Source of the DNA: Opisthocomus hoazin
Lineage: Eukaryota; Chordata; Aves; Opisthocomiformes; Opisthocomidae
DNA length: 64,000 nt
Reading direction: 5' to 3'
Assembly: GCF_030867145.1 (NCBI RefSeq)
Contig: NC_134431.1
Span: forward strand, 8,013,089-8,077,088
The position numbers and the translations under genes are program-made. Position 1 is the stretch's first letter. The number at the start of each line of letters is the position of its first letter. Below, piece after piece: positions 29,420-41,500 of this stretch. Below the pieces are notes generated by a model that worked only from the letters and a program-made list of their open reading frames with translations, made no database searches and was not told where the DNA came from.

Positions 29420-32400
29420 CTGTGAAAGAAAAGGGCAGTGATGGCATAATTGGGATTGAGAGTGAAATTCTTTTTTCCGCTGCTATTTTACTGAATTATG
29501 AGGGTGAGAAGACAGCACAATGATGTGCTAGCATGCGTGGTGCAGGCTGGCTCAGGACAGGCCGTTCCTGATGAGCACTCTTACTTGCCCGCACAAGGGC
29601 AGAGCTGGGTTATGGGGTCAGTTAGAAGCTTTATTCTTTCTCTGAGTATATCTGAAAGATGATACTTAATCCAGTAGCTTCACATCTGGAAGCCAGACAG
29701 CAATAAGGACCTTGTCTTTCTCCTGCGGTGAGCAGATAATGAACTGATTCCCACCTACCTTTGATTCTGCAGAATGGCTCCCAGGAAGTCCCTGAGTTCC
29801 ATCTGTTGGTGGTAGCGGCTGTCCATCAGGATGCTGTCAGACTGGCGCCTTGTCAGAAATTCGTGCACCCCTTCTCCTGGGCTGCTCTCACTGCTTCTGT
29901 TATGTGAGGATGAGAAACATCTTTGTCTCAGAGACGCTTTTTAGTCCCTCACTCAAAGTTTGGCTCAGGCTGAGCAGCACAGCAAGGGAATGTGCTGGGT
30001 CTGAGCCTGGGGCCATTCTGCGTCATTTCAGTAAGAAATTGGTCAGCTGTATTTGCTTCTGTGTTAGATGTGGGCCAGCTCTGATCCCTCTCCTGACTAG
30101 TTGTTCTTTAGTGGCAGCGACTGATCTATCTACCCACAGCTACCCAAGCAGTAGTGATGAGGCCGTTTTCTGTGTTCAACCCATACCAAGAATAACTGTT
30201 TCCTACCAGTGAATGATCATTGCAAGTATTATTTGCAAATAATATTGCTTGTTATTATTACAGCAGAGCTTTCAGCTGATGTGACACAGCCTTGAAGGAA
30301 AGGATTAATTAGGCTGCTTAATGATAGCTGTGATTAGGGGGATCTGAGATGTGGAACAGCAGGAGAGATTGCTTCTGTTGCAGTGGAAGGCAGCTATTTC
30401 TGCTACGTGCATGAAATAAACTGCCCAGTGTAATAAGCAAAACGTTAGCCCTAGGACAGCAAAGCGCTGTGGCTTACCCAAGCCGCTTGCCAATGATGGT
30501 CTGTAGGAATTTGCGGGCGGAAATCTGCCCCAGGAATTTCCGGTAGTTGTCGGTGAATATGGCGTCAGCATGGCGCTGCATCCTAGGGGTGAAAGACAAG
30601 CACAAGGTGTGCGCTCTGAGCTAGCAATGAACCTTCTAGATGACCCACAGAGGTCCCTTCCAACCCCTACTATTCTGTGATTCTGTGAGATATTGGTGTT
30701 TCAGATGTCAATGGGCACCAGATGTAGCACTGCTGAGATTGGGGGCAGGTAACCGTAACAAACACCTTTTGGTATTGGGCTGCGTTAGTGTTGGAGGGTG
30801 AAAGGATTTGAGGGCGCTCAGTCCTGACAGGGAGGCAGCAGGCAAAATAAAATGTCTGTTAATCAGTATCTGCACTACAACAAGTAAGGAAGAAGTGTCT
30901 GCAAGCCAAAGGTGAGGTCGGAGAACCAGTGGAAGAAAGAAGAAGCACAGGCTGGGAGAGGGCAGAGCTGGGGCTGGGATGTTCCTGTGCTCTGCAGCAG
31001 CACCATCACCTCCTGGGAGTGCTGTGTCTGGGATGGGGTGGCAGGAGCCTCCCACGAGGCTCTAGCCTGGGGTTGGACCCAGGCTCCCAAAAATCCACAG
31101 GTAAGGGAAGCACAAGCCACTTGGCTGGTCCCACTGTTGTAAGGATGAGTCCTCTGTGCTTCAGACAGAAATAACCATCCTCCTCCTCCTGGCAGTGGTG
31201 GGAAGGAGAGGCTCTGACAACCATACAGATGGATTCCCAGAGCTCAGTGGAAAATTATGTTCCCTGCAGGAGGGCTGGGTCTGCAGCCCTGTCCCTGTCA
31301 GTACGTCCCTGCTGCTGGGGGACAGCGGCACGTGGCTCTGGACATGGGCGATGGTGAAATCTGGCACAGTCCCAGCCTTCTGCTCTGGTTGCAGGGCCTG
31401 GCTGGGTTCTCCCCCTGGAGCCTGGACTTTGTGGTGCTGGTGGAACCAGGTGACCTGCTGGTCTGCTCCTGGGCTGCAGGAAGACCGTAACCAGTGGGGC
31501 TGAGAGGTGAGGTACAAACCTTTTCTCAGTGGGATCTGTTAACAAACCCTCCTCGTCCTGTTCCTCCACCAAGGGGTTATGGCTCTGCAGTGGGCTGCTG
31601 TGCTGTAGCTGGAAGTTCACAGCCTTGCCAGCAACTGGCCCTGGACTGTACCTGCACAACAAACCCGAGGCATACTGTGAGACATGCTCAGTCGCCAGTT
31701 GGGGATCAGTCCTACTGACCACTACTCCCTGTTCTGCAGGTTTTCCTTTCTCTTTTTGCCATCCCCGACTCATCAGTAGCACAAGTGTTGTCTGTCACTC
31801 TCCCCAGCTAGGAACTGCCCTGAAGCTATTTCAGCAGTGAAAAGATGGTTGATAGAGCTGCCTCAGACACGCTTCCCCCTCACTGAGCTCCCACCATCCT
31901 CAAGCAAAATTCCATCAATTCTGGTATCGTTATGCCGTGGCTTTGGCACAAGGCTAAAGCATTTTCTATGGGACATTACTAATCCAAATTATAGACCCCA
32001 GTGCTCAATTTTGTGCCTCCATCAATTTGTAGAGGTAGGAAATAATATTACAACTTAAAACAGTTGGCAAGGAAACATGTGAAATATTAACAGGCAGCCG
32101 TTAAGAATATCTGCAGTTCTGATTTCAATACAGGTGGCCTGCAGGCACAGATTTTAATCAGTGATGGAGCTGGAGGTGCTGGCTGCCCTGGAGATTGCCA
32201 GATTTCCCTTTATAGGACCCAGCATTCAATTCCAAAACCAACTGCTTGGGCTGAAATATTCTATGTCGGGTGCCTGCATTCTTTGGAAACCACCCCTAGG
32301 CTGGCAGTGTACCCCACAAATTAAGCCAGGGTAAAGAAGCAGGCTTACCAACGCACATACAATTCATCTGGCTTTCAGAAGTGCTGGCAACCTTAATTTG

Positions 32401-32554
32401 GCACGTGCTTATTTTGCACAAGGTCAGAGATGAGGCAGGGAGTGACAGCATGGATAAAACACTCAGCAGCCTACCTGAGAGCTGGGTCGAGAGGAGAGGA
32501 GATGGAGCATGCGACTAAATGCAGGAACAGGAGCAGGGTGGCCTTATCCAGCAT
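29356..32554 (-). CDS. GHRH: GHRH, growth hormone-releasing hormone precursor; whole coding span
   Basis: Prepro-GHRH is the hypothalamic peptide that drives pituitary growth hormone release through the GHRH receptor. Coding segments on the minus strand: 32554-32475, 30582-30478, 29896-29759, 29419-29356, joined by GT-AG introns in phase 2 each time, giving 128 residues and a TAA stop. In order: a signal peptide (MLDKATLLLFLHLVACS), a short propeptide, an RMQR furin-type site directly before the hormone, then HADAIFTDNYRKFLGQ and onward. The next dibasic site, RR after ...HEFLT, predicts a mature peptide of 47 residues. An unnamed C-terminal propeptide follows. The N-terminal His, where human GHRH has Tyr, is the non-mammalian form. 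Position between RPN2 and MANBAL, on the opposite strand, matches human. The 5' noncoding exon was not found. Confidence 0.96.
29759..29896 (-). CDS. GHRH: GHRH exon with hormone C-terminus and propeptide
   Basis: 138 bases after ACATAACAG. It encodes GSSESSPGEGVHEFLT, the RR cleavage site, then QSDSILMDSRYHQQMEL and RDFLGAILQNQ. Donor GTAGGT, phase 2. Confidence 0.95.
30478..30582 (-). CDS. GHRH: GHRH exon with most of the mature hormone
   Basis: 105 bases between CACCCCTAG and GTAAGC. It encodes (R)MQR, then HADAIFTDNYRKFLGQ and ISARKFLQTIIGKRL plus part of Gly. The RKFLGQISARK core aligns with human RKVLGQLSARK. Confidence 0.97.
30583..32474. other. GHRH: GHRH intron between signal-peptide and hormone exons
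   Basis: About 1.9 kb. Apart from the CR1 tail nothing is identified. Overlapping open frames at 31.0-31.8 kb occur on both strands in GC-rich sequence and carry no recognisable domain. Confidence 0.55.
30630..30692 (+). mobile_element. CR1 LINE 3' end fragment beside a GHRH exon
   Basis: Reads TAGATGACCCACAGAGGTCC, CTTCCAACCCCTACTATTC, then TGTGATTCTGTG: the CR1 3' end with its octamer tail, on the + strand. It is only about 60 bp and lies about 48 bases outside the acceptor of the GHRH hormone exon, in its upstream intron. Confidence 0.85.
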
Positions 32555-32574
32555 CTTCCACCCTTTGGGGTCAC
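32475..32574 (-). CDS. GHRH: GHRH exon with start codon and signal peptide
   Basis: On the minus strand an acceptor CTGTGTTTCAG precedes 20 bases of 5' UTR, then ATG at 32554-32552. It encodes MLDKATLLLFLHLVACSI, SSPLDPAL and two bases of Arg, then GTAGGC. The coding part is 32554-32475. The acceptor shows that at least one noncoding exon lies further upstream (above 32574). Confidence 0.93.
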
Positions 32575-35500
32575 CTGAAACACAGAGCAATCTTGAGTCA
32601 GTGGCAGTGAAGTGCTCAGGGCCAGGAGGGGAGGCCAAGTGTCACCTTTTGTGTTCTCAGTCCCCCTGCTTGGTCATCAGCACAAAGGGACTGGGAATAT
32701 GCCTCCGTGCTTGTGGTTATGGTGCTTCCCAACACAGAGGTGTCTTGGCATGGCAACGTCTTGCCCAGGGAGTGTAGTTCCTGGAGGCAGTGGCTGTGTG
32801 TGACCCCTCAGGGAGCTGTTGTGGCCCTTGGGTCAGGACGCAGGCCTCATCAGCAGGGTTTCTTGCTGTGGGACCCCCTTATTGACCTGTCCCCCCGCTG
32901 TGGTTGAGGGAGAGTGCTTTGGCTGGGGTGGGCCCTGGAGACCACTGCCTGGGCTGTAAATACCAGTGTAAGAGCACCTGGATGCTGGAGGCAGCAGTTA
33001 GCAGGGGCTGCCAAAGGCAACTTCGCTGCCTGCACAGGACCACCTGCGACCAACCCCTGGGACCTCTCCTGCCCGCCGCTCTCCCTGGGACGCGTGTCTG
33101 CCCACGTGGCTGTATGGCACAGCTCCATGTGTAACAGCCAACTGGGCTGCCTTGCCGGCTGTCCAGAAATGGGGAAAAACCAGGGAAATCCACATAAAAC
33201 ACCTGGGCAGAGGGGTAGTATTGGCCCAGAGGTAACACTGGCAAACTCCTTTATCAAAGGCAGCAGTGCTGAGCTTGGTTAGCCAAACGAAACGCGGACT
33301 GTTCCTTCAGTCGTCGTGCTTGGGGTGAGGGGGACTGGACTGAGACACGTCCCTTCGGCAGAGCTTGAACTGCTGCTGCATCAGGAGGTGCCCACGCAGC
33401 TCTGAGCACTGGCTTTGGTGGAAGGCGAGATGGACTTGAGCCGTGCGTGCCTGCCCTCCGGCAGACGGCTGCGGTGCTTCGGTCCTGGGGCTGGCGCAGC
33501 GCTGCCAGTGACTCAGGACAGAGTCCTCTGAGGATGCACACCCTCGGGAGCTGAATGCGATGCCTTTGTCATCGGAAGCGAGGGACAGTAGGAAGGTATT
33601 TCAGTGAGTGCTATTCCTGAGTTTTGATTGAAAGCAATTGATCTTTTGCTCAAAAAAGATTCTTTAAGAATGTGGGTAGAAATCTTTAAAATATCAAGTT
33701 TCCCTGTTCCCTGTCTTATTTTACACAAGAAAAGAGCAGAAAGATGTTTGATCTCCAGATGAGAAAAAAACACTTGGCAAGGGATTTAAGTTTCTTCTTT
33801 TTTATAAAAAGCCCTTCGAATGTATAACAATACTTTGTTGCAAAAAGAGCAGTTTTCAAATGGAAGGGGTCGGCTGGGCTGCTAACTTTGCAAGCGGACG
33901 TTCGAAGCCATGGGTTTTACTGACGGTGGTGGCAGGAGGGGGCCTGTTCTGATGGGAAACATCAGCAGTGAGCTCTGTTTTACTGCTCGGAAATAGCTGC
34001 CCACTCTTCCGAAAGGAGCAAGGCTAATTAAGGACTGGTGCTCAGGCAAGTGGGTCCAGTCTTGATACCGCAGAAGTTACTAACAGAATGAGTGGCATTG
34101 CCAGAAGTGCGTGGACAGAGGTGTGCATGGGCAAGGTGGTGTGCTAAGAAATGAGGTTTCTATCACAAACTCCTTCGCAGCCCAGTCTGCATTTCCAGCT
34201 GCTCGTGCTCGCAGCTGGAGGACCAGCAGCTTCCCCATCTGTTTCCCTGGGAGCAGCGCCGTTGCTCCTGGCTCCAGCAGAGCTTCTTGTGAACTCATGG
34301 GTGACATCCCCTACCTCTGATACTGGGTCTCTTACGGCACTGCTCTGGCCCCTCAGATAGGCCAGGAATGCTCAGAAGAAGCAAAAAAGTATCTGTGAGA
34401 GAGACTTGCAGGGCTCCTGGTTTTAGGGCAAATTTCCTACTCTTTTTGTTTTTCCTTCTTTTTCATTTGAACTTGAAAAAGCGTGCCTCTTTTGTGCCTC
34501 TCTCCCCTAAATATCTCCAAGACAAATCCCAAATCAGATCTCTTTCTAGATAAAAGTGATATAAAGCATCTGGTAGCTGGTACCAGCAGACTGTGGCACC
34601 AGCATCTGTAGAAAGTGCCAACCAGGAGATTTAATCAGTACCAGGAAAACTGCTATGTGAGCTGAGAAGTGAAAGATCCATGTAAATTAAAATAAAACCT
34701 AGTCCAATGCTGTCTGCTTCCCTATTCTTCCTAGGATACAGCCCTGATTACCGCTTTCTGTATCTGGTTTCTCTTCTTTGAATGCCTGGTTTTCCTCCAG
34801 AATCACTTTTTGTCCCTTTGAGATTTTTTTTTCTCTTCTCTGCTGTTAATTTCTTTGCAATATATTTTTTTTGTATTTTCTGATTTTGCCTTTCTTCCCC
34901 TGTCTTGCTTTGACTTCTCTTCCTTCACTACAGTCTGATTCTTGGGTATTTCTGTCTCCCTCTTTTTCTTGGGAAGGAGCCTGAAACAAAAGTCCTACAC
35001 CCCTTCCCAGAAGCGTCTTCTATTTCAGAGGAGAAGCCAGGGAATTGAAGTGTCACCCTGCGTACAGGCAGCTTGACAGCTCTGCAAAACCTTGTCACCT
35101 TCGAAATTCTCCTGAGGTGAGGGACATCTTACTTTCCGTTCTGGCAGCATGTGAAAAAATGATTAATAAATAAATTCCCCTGAAGATGAAGAGCTTTTAG
35201 CGCCGTTCCAGCAGATAAAGCATAATAGCTTCATTCCATCCTGTGCCACGCTAACAGCAGCATTGTGACAATGACGCTGGAGAAACGGGGCAACTGGCTC
35301 TTACTGTTTCTGAAACCTTAAACTGAGCAATCTTAAAACTACCACAATGTAGATGAAACGAAGCTTCTACCGTGCCTGCGGTTTTGTGAAGTTCAGACTT
35401 TTATACTATGAAATACTACATTTGAAAAGCAGAAATCCTTTTAATTGCCTTACTCTGCTTCGCTGTAGCTGGCTTCGCGTTATCCATAATACGCCGTTGC

Positions 35501-38500
35501 ATTTCTCCTCACGCTTTGGTTTGGCTCAAACACAGTGTTATTGATGGGTGAGTAAAAGCGTGTTCATTTTCCAGGGTAAAAGGAATTTACATTAATATAG
35601 CAAAAGAGGAAAATTGCTACAGCTGGTAAACGTCTAACATGTTTTTATAAGGCTCATCTGTATTGTAATGCTGTTGGTTGGCATTTATCCGATAGTTCAA
35701 TTATTCTTTCATTCTAGAACTTGGTACAAAAAAATCCTGTACGGTACAAAGGATATTGTACCTGGCAAAGCTAATTACTGATGCCAGCTTTGATTGCATT
35801 TCAGTGTAATTTAATTGTCTCCAATCTCCAAATAGACATTACCTCGTTAAATGCACATACAGAGACTCACACTTACCGTTCCCTCGGAAAGCCAGCGCTT
35901 CCTAGATCGGCTCCTGCCCAGGTGTTTGCTTCCCCTGCTGCGAATACAACTTCTTCTCTGGAGCTGCCTTGGTGAGCCCTGCGGGGTCCGTTATCCCCGC
36001 GCGGTGCCCGGGCAGGGGCCGGAGGCGTGCGGAGCAGGGAGGACACGCGGGTCTCCCCGGCTGTCTCTGGCTGCCGGGGAGGTGCGTCTCCTCTTTTTAT
36101 ACCTGTGCTCCCTCAGGAGTCCCGTGGGCTTCTACGCGTCAGAGAATCAATTATCCTCCTGAATTTCAAAGGCTGCTTTTAGCATCCTCTCTTTTTGTGC
36201 GTGCAAGGACGCAGGCAGGGAGGTTGCGGGGAGAGGGTTATGCCTGTAGTCGAGGGTCGTTTGCATGCTTTCTCTTTATCGTTCAAAGAGTGAAGAGCAA
36301 ATAATAACAACGATAATCTGGCAGAGCGAATGACAAATTTGCTTTGTAAGGTTAACTTCTCTTTCCCTTTGCAATTGCATTTTTTTCTTCTACTCCACAG
36401 TGAGAGTGAGTTAACCATTAAGACTTTCGCACACTGCCTGCTCAGGAGGTTTTATCTTTTTGCTATTTTGTGTTTCTTTGATTATCAGCCTTTTCCTCCT
36501 TTGTTACTCACATCTGCTAGCGTTAGCGGGGCAGTTCATGCTTCAGTCCCTCACAAACATCACAGCTTCGCATCGAGCACACAAAGCAGCTAGAGAGCCC
36601 TGCTCCGTTCGCGTGCTCTGGAAAAAGGCAAGGGTCTTCTCTGGGGTGCTGCATGCGCTGGCAGCTGTTTTCATTCCTGGAACAAGGTTTATGAAAGCCC
36701 CATTAAAGAGCACATAGCCTTGGTGCCAAGAAGACCAGGACAGTTCAGAGCAGTTAAAAATGAGGTGCCAGCATGAGCTCCACCTGCGAGATTTTGCGTA
36801 TTGACTTTATAGTGTCCAGAATTGATGGGGACCCAGACCTTTGTGTCTTGGGGCTTGCGTGACTCGATGCTGGGAAGAAGTTTCAGCAGGTGAGATGACT
36901 CATATCTGCCTGCTGCTGAATACCTTCACCTTGCACAGAGCGCTCGTCGCAGCTGTCAGTGGCAGAGATAGATTGCAAGGAAGGACGGTGCATCTGGTGC
37001 ACACATGGGTGCCTGCATGTGCAGGGGGTCAAAAGCATTCAGCACTGGTCTAACTCTGCTGTTGCCCCTTTGCTACTTGCTGAGATGAGAAATCAGCACT
37101 GTGATTATGGGTCACTTCTTCGTGAAGCAATATCCTCCTTCCGAACCATGGGCTCTCAGTAAGCAGTAACTCAACAGTTGGAAAGGCTTGAGAGAGCTCA
37201 GCACGCCAAATGACTCTGTGGAGTTAAATAAGTTGCTTTGTACTTAGACAGACGTGCACCAACACCTCTGGGTTCTCCCCGCTCGGAGGGCTCCAATGGC
37301 TCACGTTCCCTTTGATATCAAATCAGGACCAGGCCACTTCGCAGAGAAATCATGAAAAAGGATTGAACGGACCAAAGCAGGAGCTCGAGGTGACCCTGAA
37401 CTGAGCGGCTGACCAGGGCCCTTCTAGTGGAACAGGGAAACAGAACAACAGCGTGAAGAGAAGCAAGAACTACTGCCTTCTGCCAGTTGTAAAAAGAAAT
37501 GGCACCAGCCTGTTCGTGGAGAGAGGATCTGCCATGCAAATCAGGCAGGTATATCATTTGTATCATCTACTCGTGAACACTGGAGAAAGGGATTTCTGGG
37601 TGGCACAGAGCGGGTTTTCCAAAATCCCTGTACTGGTGCACACAGCTGCGCGCTGTCTCTGCAAACTGGAAAGGGATTTTTGTTTGCTTTTTTGAAACAA
37701 TCTGTTCATGTGCTCTCATGTGTGAGGCCAGTTGCACAAATTTTTCAGCATGAATTATTTTTCTTCCACTGTCTTGGTGCTACACTGGCTGAAGAGATGA
37801 ATCAGACCATGCTGTTAAACCAGTTGAGAGCCAACGCTATTTCAAGGTATTATCCCATAGCGTGGTTTTGAGCTAATTCTCTGCCCACCTGGACCATTGC
37901 CTTACACAAAGCTGCTGTAAGACACCAGGCAATATCTCTCAGATCAAGGAGAATCAGTCTATGATTGACTTGTTTATGGCTGCGTGCTGCCCAGCTTGGA
38001 TTAGGAGGGCTGCGATCCGCCTTCGTAGCTCGAGTGAGCTGCTTTCAAAGAAGGCTGCATAAAGCCCCATCGTCCTAGGGGTTTCCTTGCACTGCCTGAG
38101 TTGGGTTCCTGTCATGCACAGCTGGACCCAGCAAGACTCACACAACAACAAGCTCTCTTTATGACTTCAGATTAATTGCGGGAGGCAGCAGAAATGTCTA
38201 AAAACCCTCCAGGCACTGTCGGGTGTATCCAGCTTAGAAGTTCTGAAATAGCATAAATAGAGCAGCTTTTCTGTCCCTGGGATTTCCTGTCCTAGCTTTA
38301 GTCAAAACCTTTGTATCTTCCCAGGACCCAGAAGGGTCATTTGTGGAGCTCCTCCGCCGGACTCCCTGAGCTCTCCCTCTGGCTAGCGAGGCTACTTCTG
38401 CTGCAGCCGAAATTGCTGTGATCCCCACTGCTGCCGGTGGTGCAGCCTTGGCTTGAGTCCCACAGCCGGCGCTCTGGCTCCTGACGTCTCTGGATGAAGG

Positions 38501-41500
38501 TGCTACAGACTGTGATAGGATCCAGTGTTGTTTGGAGCCAGTTTTGCATCCGTCCGTGTTGGAGTGTATATCTGAGCTGGCAGCTATGGTCCTTGTTGTC
38601 ATGGTCATATTTTTAGTAGGGTGGTCACACAGGTAGAGCTGGTACTGACTGCACGCGCAGGAGGGTGGCTCTGGCTGCAGAGCTGCCCTCCTCACAGCCC
38701 GAGAGCTGCTCTGTGCGTATCAGTGGTGTTCAGAGTCTACATGTGCTAGTTGTGTGACAGCATTCCTCAGAGGAACTTCATTTTAGGGGTAGTATCAATA
38801 GTAATTTGGCACAACAGATGACAAACTTGCTTCACAAAATGAATAGCTTTTTCTTTGTAATCTCTTGGTTTGTCCCTAGAACCTTCCTGCTTTCTGCCCA
38901 CCCCTCCTCCCTACCACAGCTAGCGTTGTCAGCATCCACTGGCTCCCAAAACAGAGGTGTGTACCTCCCACATATCTTCCCTTCAGGTTAGCAGCGTGCA
39001 GTGGGTAACTGTCTGTTTGCCCTCTAAACCCAAGGCTACACCCGTGCCAGCCCCACAGAGCGTATGGCGGGGTATGAGCTGCCACAGGTACCATCTGCAG
39101 CTGGAACTGCCGGATTTCGGAGTCGCATCCGTGCAGACCTAACCTCCCCAGGCTCCTTGGATGAAGCACAGGCCAGCTGGTTTTATTTCAGTGCCAAACC
39201 TTCGCTGACAAAGGACACGGTGTTAGGATCCTGCAGCAATTTCCCAGATATTGATTTCCTCTTTGCTTTACCTCCTCTAGTCTCCATGCCATGCTTTAAA
39301 AAATCGCCTCTGTCTGTTCCAGGCACACAACGTATAGCTTCAGATAAGCTGAGCAGCATGTGAAATGGTCCTGCTCACCTTGTGAGGCTGAAACTAATGA
39401 CAGCAAGAAGTAACTCGTCAAATGGCACAAAAAGCCATCCTGTATTCTCAGCTATCAAAAGCTTCTCTGCACTTCTGCAAAATGGCACAGACGGTGGCTG
39501 TTGGTCCCTGGCTTCTCCAGTCTCCATCAAGAGCCCCACACAACTTAGGGGTAGGATGGGATGCATTTTTGTTCAAATTTCTTATCCCAAGTAGCAGAAC
39601 TAAGGCACATTATAAGTTGACCAGCAATCATTTAATTACATTGTCCATTACTGGTGCGTACACAGTAACTCACTCCTAAGTTCTTTGCAAAAATGCAGTA
39701 ATTTCTGTGGAATGAGATGAGAAAGATAACATTTGGCCCGTGTTGCCAGTTCCTTCTAAGGAAGAAACAGAGGACCCAAAACTTAAACCCAGCAGGTGTG
39801 GTGAGACTTGCCATTAGAAAATTATACTAGACTTGGTTTCTCCACCATAGAAGCATAAAATGTTGGGATTTGGATCTTCAGGTCCTCCAGACTCAAATCT
39901 TTGAACATTAACAGATTTCCTGGGGACAATTTTCTCTGGAGGAATTCAGATTCATAGGAAGCTGAATACAAACATTTATCAAAATAATCTCAAGACACTG
40001 AGTCTGAAGCAAGGGCAGATTAAAGATAGACAAAATAAATCAGTAATTCAAAATGTGCAAGAAATGCTATCAGAAAGGACTGTCTCATAGTGCTAAAAGC
40101 CTGCTGTAAAAGCCTGCTAAATCTTCAAACATCAACGTATCACTGAGACTACAATAGAACAAATGGCACCAGCCCGCGAGATGTGTATCTGTCAGGAGGC
40201 CTGATGAGCTCTGCGGGTGAGATCCATTTATAGAGCCCGTACCTGTCTGGCTCTGTTTATTTCCTAGCAGAGCTGCTGGAGCGTTTCAGCATTGCCCAAG
40301 TGAACTGCCAAGAGTTTCAGCCAGATGTCAACATGTTACTCTCTGCTCTAGGCGAGGGAGTTACTGGTTCCTGAATTTCTGACTAAATGCCATCTCCTTC
40401 CTCTTCCAACTGCAGCAGACAGAGCTCGGATGCCAGCAGTGAATCGCAGTAATTAAGGAGTTTGTCTTTGGTCTTCCACTCTCATTTCAGTTCGGAAAGG
40501 AGCCTTGGCTAGAAAGTCACGCAGCGTGTTACAGCCCCAATCAACGAGCAGGGCTTCTATCCTAACCCTGCCACTGACTCGCGGTGAACAGGCTCACAAA
40601 GGTCGTCCTTCAGCTGTTGATTCCACCTGAGGACCCTACTCCTGATTTTTGGAAGCACGGAGACTTTCATACTCTGGGATGGAGAAGGAAAGGGTCTGTG
40701 AACACCCACCCTCTGTGCCGAGGGCTCTGGTGACTACCCCAAGGACACCCCTTCCCATCAGGGCAGGCCAGGTGCTTGTCTACATATTTTCTGTGATTTG
40801 GTTTCCCATCAGAATCCAAATGCTGCTATTACTGCTCACCTTGGGAAGGTGCTTTGAAAGCTTCTGATGAAAACAGAATTTGAGTGAGATGTGTTACTGG
40901 TATTGAGAAAGTAAAATGTAGTTCATGGAGAGGGAGTGAGGAAGGCCACGTTTCCAGTAAGGGCTGAAAAATGAAAGCAGTTCCTACTAATTTATTCCTG
41001 GCTGAATAATAATATGAAACCTGAGGATGAGCAGACCTTGGTGCACAAGGATATGGTACACATCCAATGAATGGTGATAAATAGGTCTCACTACAAAGAC
41101 ATGCAGGAAATACTGCACTGCAAACCAAGGAAGAAATGTAGAAAAAACTAAAAAAAGCTAAGGACGGTTTGGATGTGGAGACAGACTTCCCGCCTGAGCT
41201 CCGTCTCCACTTAGAATTGGCTGCTGACAAAGTTGCTGTTTCTACTTGTTGAATCCGTTTTAGCTTTGAAACCCATTCACATCTCATAGGCTTTGGAAAA
41301 ACGTTCCCTTTTTTTATAAATAGCTTTCTGTTTCATCATTTCACAGCCAGCTGAAACGAATGGGTGGGTGTGGCGCTGGCGAAGGGCACACGGCCGAGGC
41401 GGGCGGGTGGCACCACCTGCTTGCGGTGCGAAGGCCGAGTGTCCCCTGGGCAGCGGTGCCGGGCATTTGGTGGTGGAGAGGGAGCGGGTGGGAGCGGAGT

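Noticed and set aside
30478-30582. Hormone exon read as PACAP, VIP or a secretin relative instead of GHRH
   Set aside because: The HADAIFTDNYRKFLGQ sequence, the single hormone per precursor and the RPN2-MANBAL neighbourhood all fit GHRH best.
38234-38695. Open frame of 153 codons on the minus strand upstream of GHRH
   Set aside because: Ser/Ala/Thr-rich with no similarity that I recognise. Base composition is not unusual, so a noncoding frame is the simpler reading.
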